From contig OX392540.1 in assembly GCA_947623455.1 (NCBI GenBank), positions 28,390,410 through 28,454,409 on the forward strand: a stretch of DNA of 64,000 nt, given 5' to 3'. Shown piece by piece: positions 9,701 to 17,780 of the stretch (its first letter is position 1; each line of letters begins with the position of its first letter). The notes below the pieces were generated by a model, which had not been told where the DNA came from, searched no databases, and worked only from the letters and a program-made list of their open reading frames with translations. The translations under genes were made by a program, and so were the position numbers. The DNA comes from Mimachlamys varia. Its lineage: Eukaryota; Mollusca; Bivalvia; Pectinida; Pectinidae.

Positions 9701-10869
9701 AAGTTTACTGAATTAGCATATTTTTCTTTATCTTTTATCCACGTTTTGAATACCTCTGGTTTTCCTGAAAATGGTTTAACTATCTGGGTAATATTTTGTA
9801 CTCCTACCAAAGAACATAAACTCGAAAGTTGTAAATTAATTTCTTGAAAAACAGAACTTGCATCAATGTTTGCCATAATGAGAATTACTTTAGTGTCAAG
9901 GATAAAACTAAATCACTCACCCACTCTGTCTCTGTCCCTGTAGGTTTCGCTTGTCCGTCATGTTGGCGTCTTCTTCTTCACTTTCTTCTTCAGAATCCAT
10001 TATTTTCGTAGTGTGGTTATCCCGTTCGATATCCTGGTCACGGTCACCAAAATAACAACGTCTGTGACACAATTCAGCAACGACACATAATGTTGGATAA
10101 TAGACAGTTTATTCGTGATCGTAAATTACACCGACATCACAAGTACGTGTTCATGGTATTATAACATCATCAAACTTGTTAGTACTTCGGCGTTGTGTCT
10201 CAGTCTGGCTAAGTCAATTGTCAACTTATAAGTCTTCTACATCTTTACTAGAACTAGCCTGTAGCCCTCCTGGCAGTCTCTCGTGTAGACTGTCAAAGTC
10301 CTGGTACTCTATAAGGTCGTTTCCCAGTACAGACTGACTATCCAATACTAGCTCATACTTATAATTACTAACCCCCTTCGTGTGCAAAGTAGTGCCGTCT
10401 GCATTAATAATTAATTTCCAGATGGAGTTCATTATCTGACCAGTACTGTACCCTGCCCCGGTTTACTGATGTAATAGACAGAGACCTAATTAACCACTAG
10501 TTTACTTTAATAACAAATCACAGCATCTAGGCTAATTAATACTTCCAGATGGTACAGCTACCGTGATATATCATATCAACATGCCTACTTTGTTACATAT
10601 TGTTTATTTACTATTATAACCAAAGTCTTCAAAAACCATGTCATAACCAGAATAACTATGACATTTTTTGATGTCGTATTAAATATATACTCACCTGACA
10701 CATGCCATAAACATCAGTATTGCTGTCAAGGGAAAGTCTACCAGATCCTTGTTGATATTGGTACCTTGCAGTAGAATCTGACTGTCCATGGATGCCCACT
10801 GCACATGCGGCAATTGACAATGGTATAAACCAAAACCAGTGTACAGACATTTGACTCAGTGTTTCTGTT
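731..10869 (-). CDS. Gene A: small type I single-pass membrane protein, six coding exons assembled
   Basis: Six minus-strand segments with AG acceptors and GT donors join without a stop: 10850-10695, 3893-3707, 3435-3402, 2367-2309, 1191-1103 and 772-731. Every junction agrees in phase (0, 1, 2, 1, 0), and they give about 189 residues. In order the product shows: a signal peptide (residues 1 to about 22); a Ser/Tyr/Gln-rich stretch; an Asp-rich triplet-repeat stalk (about 59-95); a Thr/Glu-rich juxtamembrane part; one hydrophobic helix (about 121-142, core VVVLIVIAVLL) followed by K-I-C-R; and a tail of about 47 residues with two Tyr in acidic context (STYVEND, SIYREDD). No domain I recognise. 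The stop codon is not fixed: either of two acceptors below 690 gives a short final exon. A sequence that fits AATAAA on the minus strand lies near 26-34. Intron 1 carries the LTR element. Function unknown; an adhesion or receptor-like role is only inferred. Confidence 0.66.
1103..1191 (-). CDS. Gene A exon 5: cytoplasmic tail
   Basis: The exon is 89 nt between acceptor gttttgtgtttatag and donor GAT|GTAAGG, entering in phase 1 and leaving in phase 0. Joined to exon 4 it reads Q-RDGRSTYVENDVVSRSDL and then DTHSFISLDAD. Hydrophilic, with Ser, Asp and one Tyr in acidic context, as expected for a tail following the Lys/Arg end of the membrane span. Confidence 0.6.
1197..1440 (-). repeat. Dispersed repeat family D1, reverse copy in a gene A intron
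   Basis: Contains 'caaaatataaacaaa', 'agagaataagaccag', 'tgtcccggaagactaag' and 'cttcatctacgacacc', the inverse of the family blocks seen at 23931 and 34688. It begins only a few bases upstream of the exon 5 acceptor. Confidence 0.5.
1521..1648. repeat. Long hairpin with arms of about 60 bp
   Basis: The left arm (gtgtatgtaggataggga...) is matched almost base for base by the right arm (...tccctatcctacatacac) around a short centre near 1583 (ggcttgcc). The hairpin sits between two further inverted segments (ctctcatatc near 1656 and gatatgagag near 2030). This is the look of a foldback or MITE inserted in the intron between gene A exons 4 and 5. Confidence 0.7.
2309..2367 (-). CDS. Gene A exon 4: transmembrane helix
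   Basis: The exon is 59 nt after a strong acceptor (tttttgtttgttttcag), with donor CC|GTACGT, phases 2 to 1. It codes GVVVLIVIAVLLKICRLFF, a clear membrane span ended by Lys and Arg as a stop-transfer signal. The frame differs from the longer 70-codon ORF over the same bases, which ignores the splice sites and has no such pattern. Confidence 0.64.
2562..3225. repeat. Foldback/MITE-like element with long imperfect inverted ends
   Basis: The outer ends match in inverted orientation (gttattcaactcca near 2569 and gagagttgaataaaa near 3201). Inner stretches also match: acgatccgata near 2728 with tatcggatcgtat near 3049, and agaacaacgtca near 2676 with tgacgtcgttcc near 3101. No coding frame is supported. 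It lies in the intron between gene A exons 3 and 4. Confidence 0.55.
3402..3435 (-). CDS. Gene A exon 3: 34-nt juxtamembrane microexon
   Basis: The acceptor is ggtttaaccacag and the donor is AAT|GTAAGT. The 34 nt enter in phase 1 and leave in phase 2, reading R-VLVEVGMWSA-I when joined to its neighbours. The residues lead directly into the hydrophobic exon at 2367-2309. On its own it is too short to trust; it is supported by good splice sites and by fitting in phase on both sides. Confidence 0.55.
3707..3893 (-). CDS. Gene A exon 2: Asp/Gly/Leu triplet-repeat stalk
   Basis: 187 nt, entering in phase 0 after an acceptor (caacaaatag) and leaving in phase 1 at AAAC|GTAAAT. About 117 nt of it is a 9-bp minisatellite on the theme gatggcctt (plus strand: catcaaggc), so the protein repeats in threes: DGS DDH DDL YAL DVL YAL DDR DGR and so on. 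After the repeat the reading frame stays open through NETVEAVTTETHEK, with a possible N-glycosylation site (NET). Without splicing the same frame runs to a stop near 3628. Because 9 is a multiple of 3, copy-number change would lengthen or shorten the stalk without frameshift. Confidence 0.6.
3756..3872 (-). repeat. 9-bp coding minisatellite
   Basis: About 13 variant copies of catcaaggc on the plus strand, with substitutions mostly at two positions of the unit. It lies wholly inside gene A exon 2 and in the translated frame gives triplets on Asp-Gly/Asp-Leu. Confidence 0.85.
4072..4466. mobile_element. piggyBac-like MITE, copy 1
   Basis: The element at 4076-4462 (387 bp) starts AGGCCCAATATACGTAA and ends with the exact inverse. 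It is flanked on both sides by TTAA (4072-4075 and 4463-4466), the hallmark target duplication of the piggyBac superfamily. Non-coding. Two more copies occur at 37458 and 63462. It lies inside gene A intron 1. Confidence 0.85.
5420..5690 (+). repeat. Dispersed repeat family D1, diverged copy
   Basis: Shares the blocks 'gacacggttctca', 'tattctcttgtacttttg', 'aatctttcctttattcatattttg' and 'gttcggataatggttttgttga' with copies at 22446, 23931 and 34688. It recurs in both orientations across the window. Class unknown. Confidence 0.6.
5894..6428 (-). repeat. 3' LTR of the gag-only element
   Basis: A 535-bp terminal repeat matching 10063-10597. It follows a purine-rich tract on the minus strand. 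In gene A's direction of transcription its polyadenylation signal could in principle end a transcript inside intron 1. Confidence 0.9.
6429..6442 (-). promoter_or_regulatory. Polypurine tract next to the 3' LTR
   Basis: On the minus strand gaaaaagggacgat runs straight into the LTR start TGTAACA, as expected for the plus-strand primer of an LTR element. A second PPT-like run with its own copy of the LTR edge bases lies at 6496-6520. Confidence 0.6.
8275..8460 (-). other. Open frame of 61 codons downstream of gag, uncertain
   Basis: Reads MDSEYLPDVEQLVGVCQERA after a first Met-Ile, on the same strand as gag and inside the element. It has a helical, Met/Asp-rich composition and no motif I know. 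A 25-codon acidic ORF follows near 8200. These could be remnants of a second gene or chance. The rest of the interior (6520-8270) is AT-rich with no supported frame. Confidence 0.2.
8731..9876 (-). CDS. gag: Gag polyprotein with partial retropepsin of the LTR element
   Basis: 381 codons from an ATG at 9876. Residues 1-200 form an alpha-helical capsid-like region of retrotransposon Gag type (FSGKPEVFKTWIKDKEKYA... FIDGLKHDDIKFKV). Two CCHC zinc knuckles follow: C230-C233-H238-C243 and C248-C251-H256-C261. A Lys/Arg-rich linker (about 265-320) leads to an aspartic protease active site, ALVDSGAEVSLM, with D346-S347-G348. The frame stops 33 residues after DSG, so the flap and C-terminal part of a protease are missing and no pol follows. 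It would package element RNA into particles; maturation would need a protease in trans. The start follows a 5' leader of about 190 nt that contains a short upstream ORF. Confidence 0.88.
   Translation of the reverse strand: MANIDASSVFQEINLQLSSLCSLVGVQNITQIVKPFSGKPEVFKTWIKDKEKYANSVNLPKDKLNLVALQTCTGPVSDFIQRYLNVNKSTDWNLLKKELTSIFDEITDPHHAWLSLRNIRQNSNENVQVYAERLLGESELVLKGQDRSGGNVIESQLIGLFIDGLKHDDIKFKVMRENPKSFKEACDYAVSEQNLLLRFKLRKGDDNTHFDGHKTNTEDRKDRQKARVKCWGCKKWGHFKINCRNTICWYCGRAGHIQRNCRENKAQNTIKGKVKHSGYKITNGRNEKAKTLPEKKNRKSIDGKKGTPRKKGNKKIKIPNYKIELAGTPNSCRVKIQNQRLRALVDSGAEVSLMHRRVYKTLKQKPKLSKKTINLQAVNSK
9917..10000 (-). CDS. Short upstream ORF in the retroelement leader, with an overlapping splice donor
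   Basis: 27 codons starting MDSEEESEEEDANMTDK, between the 5' LTR and gag. Its last codons overlap a consensus donor (GTGG|GTGAGT, minus strand), so it may be a small acidic leader peptide or part of a spliced leader. Its length is too small to prove coding. Confidence 0.3.
   Translation of the reverse strand: MDSEEESEEEDANMTDKRNLQGQRQSG
10036..10049 (-). promoter_or_regulatory. Candidate tRNA primer-binding site
   Basis: On the minus strand TGGTGACCGTGACC starts 13 nt inside the 5' LTR. It begins with TGG, the complement of a tRNA CCA end. The spacing is longer than usual and the tRNA is not identified. Confidence 0.35.
10063..10597 (-). repeat. 5' LTR of the gag-only element
   Basis: A 535-bp terminal repeat, TG...CA, matching 5894-6428 with no difference I could see. 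In the element's sense this is the promoter-bearing LTR. A 68-codon ORF inside it is present in both LTRs and is not treated as a gene. Confidence 0.9.
10695..10869 (-). CDS. Gene A exon 1: signal peptide exon
   Basis: A pyrimidine-rich acceptor (tttgtttccaaacag) ends at 10870, so a noncoding exon probably lies upstream. The first ATG is at 10850 after 19 nt of leader. The 52 codons begin MSVHWFWFIPLSIAACAVG, a hydrophobic run typical of a signal peptide, and end DVYGMCQ at a consensus donor (CAG|GTGAGT). The exon ends in phase 0. The retrotransposon's outer LTR edge lies only 97 bp past this donor. The ORF could be extended upstream to 11018, but that extension crosses the acceptor and is not used here. 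Confidence 0.62.
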
Positions 10870-11372
10870 CTGTTTGGAAACAAACCAAATAATTTTAAAC
10901 CTGCTAGTTCAGATAAAAATGTTATTGTTGACCCACAGTGCAGGTTTCTAAATCTTAAGATAAATATCTTACTAAATAGAGCATGGTTCATTTTAATATG
11001 ACATAATAACTCCTGCATTATTTAATATGTATTAGAATTGTCAATTTCGAAATATCGTTCTAAATCGAATAACCGTTAAATTTGCAGCCTTGATAATAAA
11101 ACAAAGTAAACCAGATAAAACTACAGAATATACTCACAATAGTTTATTTTTGTTTCTGGCAATCACATGCAGTTAAGTTTGAATGAGACAATCAATTATT
11201 GCTCCGGTTTGTGTGTGTGAGAGTATGAGAGAGAGCCAGGCATGGTGGGTGGGGGAAAGGAGGGTTCGTTTCGTAGATTCAATGCCTGTCATTAAAGGCG
11301 AGTTCTACGTCACTTTGACCTCAGATTCCCTTTGAAATGTGCTGACGACGTCTTACAAGGATTGTATTTCTA

Positions 11373-11515
11373 CAGTCAAACTTCGTTATTTCGAAGTCAA
11401 CATAACCAAACGAAAACTTCGAGTAATCCAATAAAGCTTGACAGGGACCGACCAAATACTTCGAATTATACGGGTTTTTCGAGTTATACGAGTTCGAGAT
11501 ACCGAGGTTCAACTG
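11373..11515. mobile_element. pogo/Tigger-like MITE with TA target duplication
   Basis: 143 bp bounded by CAGTCAAACTTCG and the inverse CGAGGTTCAACTG, flanked by TA on both sides. The interior is rich in TTCGA motifs. This end sequence is typical of small non-autonomous pogo-type elements of the Tc1/mariner group. Confidence 0.7.
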
Positions 11516-11647
11516 TAGTAATTCAATGTCCGACTATACGGTATTGTAGTCTATAACAGGGTTTGGTTTTCAGGCGGATTTAGCGGGTTACCATTGATCC
11601 CCTAGCTAATACACGAGGCCTATATTTGTAACAGTAAATACCCGTGA

Positions 11648-12108
11648 AGGACTCGCACAACTAAATCAGCCTATCACGAAGTGTTTCATAGGTTTGTAGT
11701 CCCTACTGAAAATTCATTCCGGCTAAGTACAGTGATTCTGGGTAATTTAAATAGGTAATTGTTGACCTATTCTACATTGAATGAAATCTGTAGATATTTA
11801 ACTTTACAAAAATATATACTTTTAGTAGATTTTGATATGTGATGGCGGATTGATATGGGGTCAAAAGTCAGAAGGTGTTCCCGTCCCATTTCACTGGTTT
11901 GACATGTAAATTTCCGGTTGTCCGAAGCAGACGCCTGTAGCAAGCTAATATGCCAGTAAACTCCTCATTAAATGCCACTTGAAGCCTTTGTCATGTATGT
12001 ATCTGTGAATTTAGGCAGTTTTCACAAGTGTTGTACTTCAAATATTAAAGTTATTAGCTCGAAAGCTTAGTAATAACATATAGTAAATTATTTAGTTGTG
12101 TGAGTCCT
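11648..12108. mobile_element. A module 1, TIR-bounded 461-bp element
   Basis: It starts AGGACTCGCACAACTAAAT and ends ATTTAGTTGTGTGAGTCCT. The left flank here is not TTAA (cccgtga), unlike the internal copies. Identical in length to the other three A modules. Confidence 0.75.
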
Positions 12109-13613
12109 TTAATGGAACTAGCCATCTGCTTCACCTATATAACATTTTCTGTGCTTCCGGATAATTTTTTTTTTCAAAGACAGCCACTGTCATTGAGTGT
12201 TTGCACATTTTACAGTGTGTAAAACTATTTAATTTGACAAAAAAACTTCAAAATTATTTAAAATCTGGCTAAACATGGCCCTGTGTTGAAGCCTGTATTG
12301 TTGGACTGACCCTCATACTCACGTTTTTAATTAAGTTTGGTTCAATTAACTGTGATAATTAATCTGCGTGCGTGTTAATAAAACTGAACTGATATGTGCA
12401 CCAGGTTTTAGCATCCAAATTTTGATAGAACAAAGACCTAGTGTGCTGTCTTCACCCCCCCCCCCCCCCCCCCCCAAACCCCGTTCCTACTCTGCCCAGT
12501 CATTCTCAGGCTTCTTCCTTCATGCAAATTATAAATGTATGTGTGTTTTATAGTCCTAAGAAAGCAATAACTAGAACAATCACATAATAAGATTGTATAA
12601 TTTTTGCACAGGTGAGTTTATATATGTGTATGTGTCACGTACATGTTTTGGTGGCTAAATCCAACTTAATATTCAATATTTTCAGTAAATTGTAGATATT
12701 ACTTTATTCCTGTCACAATATATACCTTGTTAAATATCTTGTTTATTGATTTAATGCGTTTGTGTACTTTGTTTACTCATACAATAAGCCGTTTATAGCA
12801 TTATATCTCCCCTACCCCCAATATTCTCCCTGTAAAATGGAGGCACCCCGGGGAGCTAGAAGTGCTAAATGTAAGCTGGTGTAATTGATAGATAAACAGT
12901 TAAGGTGGATATCTGATAACCGTTTATGACTCATGTTTTCTGTAGAAGTTTGAAGTTGTGTGTGAATTCTAAGTGTGTTTAATTGTTAAAATTAAATGAA
13001 AAAATACTTAAAATAAAAATTAATTATTGCAGAGACTTTAAAATTGCTAAGTGTGTGCTTAACTGAGGTGCTAGAGGTAAATGTTATGCAAAAGAAACGA
13101 GAAATTTCTGGAGCTAGCTCTGAATAGCAAGTGTACATTAGGTGCAATAACTTGGGTTTTCTTCATAATTTTTTATTCAATTTCAACCAAACTTCACCAT
13201 TTTACTCGGAAATGTATATACTTTCAGTAAGTTAACCTTATTTCAACATCTGAAAGGTTTAGTGCCCTTTTAATGGAACTAGCCATCTGCTTGACCTATA
13301 TAACATTTTCTGTGCTTCCGGATATTTTGTTTTTCAAAGACAGCCACTGTCATTGAGTGTTTGCACATTTTACAGTGTGTAAAACTATTTAATTTGACAA
13401 AAAAACTTCAAAATTATTTAAAATCTGGCTAAACATGGCCCTGTGTTGAAGCCTGTATTGTTGGACTGACCCTCATACTCACGTTTTTAATTAAGTTTGG
13501 TTCAATTAACTGTGATAATTAATCTGCGTGCGTGTTAATAAAACTTAACTGATATGTGCACCAGGATTTAGCATCCAAATTTTGATAGAACAAAGACCTA
13601 GTGTGCTGTCTTC

Positions 13614-13648
<35 letters not shown>

Positions 13649-14534
13649 CGGCCCAAACCCCGTTCCTACTCTGCCCAGTCATTCTCAGGCTTCTTCCTTC
13701 ATGCAAATTATAAATGTATGTGTGTTTTATAGTCCTAAGAAAGCAATAACTAGAACAATCACATAATAAGATTGTATAATTTTTGCACAGGTGAGTTTAT
13801 ATATGTGTATGTGTCACGTACATGTTTTGGTGGCTAAATCCAACTTAATATTCAATATTTTCAGTAAATTGTAGATATTACTTTATTCCTGTCACAATAT
13901 ATACCTTGTTAAATATCTTGTTTATTGATTTAATGCGTTTGTGTACTTTGTTTACTCATACAATAAGCCGTTTATAGCATTATATCTCCCCTACCCCCAA
14001 TATTCTCCCTGTAAAATGGAGGCACCCCGGGGAGCTAGAAGTGCTATATGTAAGCTGGTGTAATTGATAGATAAACAGTTAAGGTGGATATCTGATAACC
14101 GTTTATGACTCATGTTTTCTGTAGAAGTTTGAAGTTGTGTGTGAATTCTAAGTGTGTTAAATTGTTAAAATTAAATGAAAAAATACTTAAAATAAAAATT
14201 TAATTATTGCAGAGACTTTAAAATTAACAGAAACTGAGGTAACAAGATTTCTTTTCAGAAACAGTTGAGCGGTAAGCGTATTTGATCTTTGTGCAAAATA
14301 TAAAATTGCTAAGTGTGTGCTTAACTGAGGTGCTAGAGGTAAATGTTATGCAAAAGAAACGAGAAATTTCTGGTGCTAGCTCTGAATAGCAAGTGTACAT
14401 TAGGTGTAATAACTTGGGTTTTCTTCATAATTTTTTATTCAATTTCAACCAAACTTCACCATTTTACTCGGAAATGTATATACATTCAGTAAGTTAACCT
14501 TATTTCAACATCTTAAAGGTTTAGTGCCCTTTAA

Positions 14535-14995
14535 AGGACTCACACAACTAAATCAGCCTATCACGAAGTGTTTCATAGGTTTGTAGTCCCTACTGAAAAT
14601 TCATTCCGGCTAAGTACAGTGATTCTGGGTAATTTAAATAGGTAATTGTTGACCTATTCTACATTGAATGAAATCTGTAGATATTTAACTTTACAAAAAT
14701 ACATACTTTTAGTAGATTTTGATATGTGATGGCGGATTGATATGGGGTCAAAAGTCAGAAGGTGTTCCCGTCCCATTTCACTGGTTTGACATGTAAATTT
14801 CCGGTTGTCCGAAGCAGACGCCTGTAGCAAGCTAATATGCCAGTAAACTCCTCATTAAATGCCACTTGAAGCCTTTGTCATGTATGTATCTGTGAATTTA
14901 GGCAGTTTTCACAAGTGTTGTACTTCAAATATTAAAGTTATTAGCTCGAAAGCTTAGTAATAACATATAGTAAATTATTTAGTTGTGTGAGTCCT
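14535..14995. mobile_element. A module 2, flanked by TTAA
   Basis: 461 bp with inverted ends AGGACTCACACAACTAAAT / ATTTAGTTGTGTGAGTCCT and TTAA immediately on both sides, as for a piggyBac-type MITE. Confidence 0.75.
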
Positions 14996-15161
14996 TTAAT
15001 GGAACTAGCCATATGCTTGACCTATATAACATTTTCTGTGCTTCCGGATATTTTTTTTTTCAAAGACAGCCACTGTCATTGAGTGTTTGCACATTTTACA
15101 GTGTGCACCAGGTTTTAGAATCCAAATTTTGATAGAACAAAGACCTAGTGTGCTGTCTTCA

Positions 15162-15192
<31 letters not shown>

Positions 15193-17319
15193 CGGCCCAA
15201 ACCCCGTTCCTACTCTGCCCAGTCATTCTCAGGCTTCTTCCTTCATGCAAATTATAAATGTATGTGTGTTTTGTAGTCCTAAGAAAGCAATAACTAGAAC
15301 AATCACATAATAAGATTGTATAATTTTTGCACAGGTGAGTTTATATATGTGTATGTGTCACGTACATGTTTTGGTGGCTAAATCCAACTTAATATTCAAT
15401 ATTTTCAGTAAATTGTAGATATTACTTTATTCCTGTCACAATATATACCTTGTTAAATATCTTGTTTATTGATTTAATGCGTTTGTGTACTTTGTTTACT
15501 CATACAATAAGCCGTTTATAGCATTATATCTCCCCTACCCCCAATATTCTCCCTGTAAAATGGAGGCACCCCGGGGAGCTAGAAGTGCTAAATGTAAGCT
15601 GGTGTAATTGATAGATAAACAGTTAAGGTGGATATCTGATAACCGTTTATGACTCATGTTTTCTGTAGAAGTTTGAAGTTGTGTGTGAATTCTAAGTGTG
15701 TTTAATTGTTAAAATTAAATGAAAAAATACTTAAAATAAAAATTAATTATTGCAGAGACTTTAAAATTAACAGAAACTGAGGTAACAAGATTTCTTTTCA
15801 GAAACAGTTGAGCGGTAAGCGTATTTGATCTTTGTGCAAAATATGAAATTGCTAAGTGTGTGCTTAACTGAGGTGCTAGAGGTAAATGTTATGCAAAAGA
15901 AACGAGAAATTTCTGGTGCTAGCTCTGAATAGCAAGTGTACATTAGGTGCAATAACTTGGGTTTTCTTCATAATTTTTTATTCAATTTTAACCAAACTTC
16001 ACCATTTTACTCGGAAATGTATATACTTTCAGTAAGTTAACCTTATTTCAACATCTGAAAGGTTTAGTGCCCTTTTAATGGAACTAGCCATCTGCTTGAC
16101 CTATATAACATTTTCTGTGCTTCCGGATATTTTGTTTTTCAAAGACAGCCACTGTCATTGAGTGTTTGCACATTTTACAGTGTTTAAAACTATTTAATTT
16201 GACAAAAAAACTTCAAAATTATTTAAAATCTGGCTAAACATGGCCCTGTGTTGTAGCCTGTATTGTTGGACTGACCCTCATACTCACGTTTTTAATTAAG
16301 TTTGGTTCAATTAACTGTGATAATTAATCTGCGTGCGTGTTAATAAAACTTAACTGATATGTGCACCAGGATTTAGCATCCAAATTTTGATAGAACAAAG
16401 ACCTAGTGTGCTGTCTTCACCCCCCCCCCCTCCCGGCCCAAACCCCGTTCCTACTCTGCCCAGTCATTCTCAGGCTTCTTCCTTCATGCAAATTATAAAT
16501 GTATGTGTGTTTTATAGTCCTAAGAAAGCAATAACTAGAACAATCACATAATAAGATTGTATAATTTTTGCACAGGTGAGTTTATATATGTGTATGTGTC
16601 ACGTACATGTTTTGGTGGCTAAATCCAACTTAATATTCAATATTTTCAGTAAATTGTAGATATTACTTTATTCCTGTCACAATATATACCTTGTTAAATA
16701 TCTTGTTTATTGATTTAATGCGTTTGTGTACTTTGTTTACTCATACAATAAGCCGTTTATAGCATTATATCTCCCCTACCCCCAATATTCTCCCTGTAAA
16801 ATGGAGGCACCCCGGGGAGCTAGAAGTGCTATATGTAAGCTGGTGTAATTGATAGATAAACAGTTAAGGTGGATATCTGATAACCGTTTATGACTCATGT
16901 TTTCTGTAGAAGTTTGAAGTTGTGTGTGAATTCTAAGTGTGTTAAATTGTTAAAATTAAATGAAAAAATACTTAAAATAAAAATTTAATTATTGCAGAGA
17001 CTTTAAAATTAACAGAAACTGAGGTAACAAGATTTCTTTTCAGAAACAGTTGAGCGGTAAGCGTATTTGATCTTTGTGCAAAATATAAAATTGCTAAGTG
17101 TGTGCTTAACTGAGGTGCTAGAGGTAAATGTTATGCAAAAGAAACGAGAAATTTCTGGTGCTAGCTCTGAATAGCAAGTGTACATTAGGTGTAATAACTT
17201 GGGTTTTCTTCATAATTTTTTATTCAATTTCAACCAAACTTCACCATTTTACTCGGAAATGTATATACATTCAGTAAGTTAACCTTATTTCAACATCTTA
17301 AAGGTTTAGTGCCCTTTAA

Positions 17320-17780
17320 AGGACTCACACAACTAAATCAGCCTATCACGAAGTGTTTCATAGGTTTGTAGTCCCTACTGAAAATTCATTCCGGCTAAGT
17401 ACAGTGATTCTGGGTAATTTAAATAGGTAATTGTTGACCTATTCTACATTGAATGAAATCTGTAGATATTTAACTTTACAAAAATACATACTTTTAGTAG
17501 ATTTTGATATGTGATGGCGGATTGATATGGGGTCAAAAGTCAGAAGGTGTTCCCGTCCCATTTCACTGGTTTGACATGTAAATTTCCGGTTGTCCGAAGC
17601 AGACGCCTGTAGCAAGCTAATATGCCAGTAAACTCCTCATTAAATGCCACTTGAAGCCTTTGTCATGTATGTATCTGTGAATTTAGGCAGTTTTCACAAG
17701 TGTTGTACTTCAAATATTAAAGTTATTAGCTCGAAAGCTTAGTAATAACATATAGTAAATTATTTAGTTGTGTGAGTCCT
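17320..17780. mobile_element. A module 3, flanked by TTAA
   Basis: 461 bp, ends and TTAA flanks as for module 2. It differs from module 2 by few or no substitutions. Confidence 0.75.

Larger units (their letters stand above)
5894..10597 (-). mobile_element. Non-autonomous gag-only LTR retrotransposon (Ty3/gypsy-like, TR-GAG type)
   Basis: Two 535-bp direct repeats (5894-6428 and 10063-10597) begin TGTGACA and end TGTTACA, and look identical by eye. They are flanked by a 4-bp target duplication (tatt, 5890-5893 and 10598-10601). The 3.6-kb interior carries one real frame on the minus strand, a Gag with the start of a retropepsin. No reverse transcriptase, RNase H or integrase frame is visible. 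Orientation is therefore minus, with the 5' LTR at 10063-10597. Movement must depend on proteins from an autonomous relative. It sits in sense orientation in intron 1 of gene A. The Ty3/gypsy assignment is inferred from Gag and protease style only; BEL/Pao is not excluded. Confidence 0.88.

Noticed and set aside
6057..10432. Identical 68-codon frames in both LTRs
   Set aside because: Present twice only because the LTRs are identical; no known LTR-encoded protein in this class and no motif.
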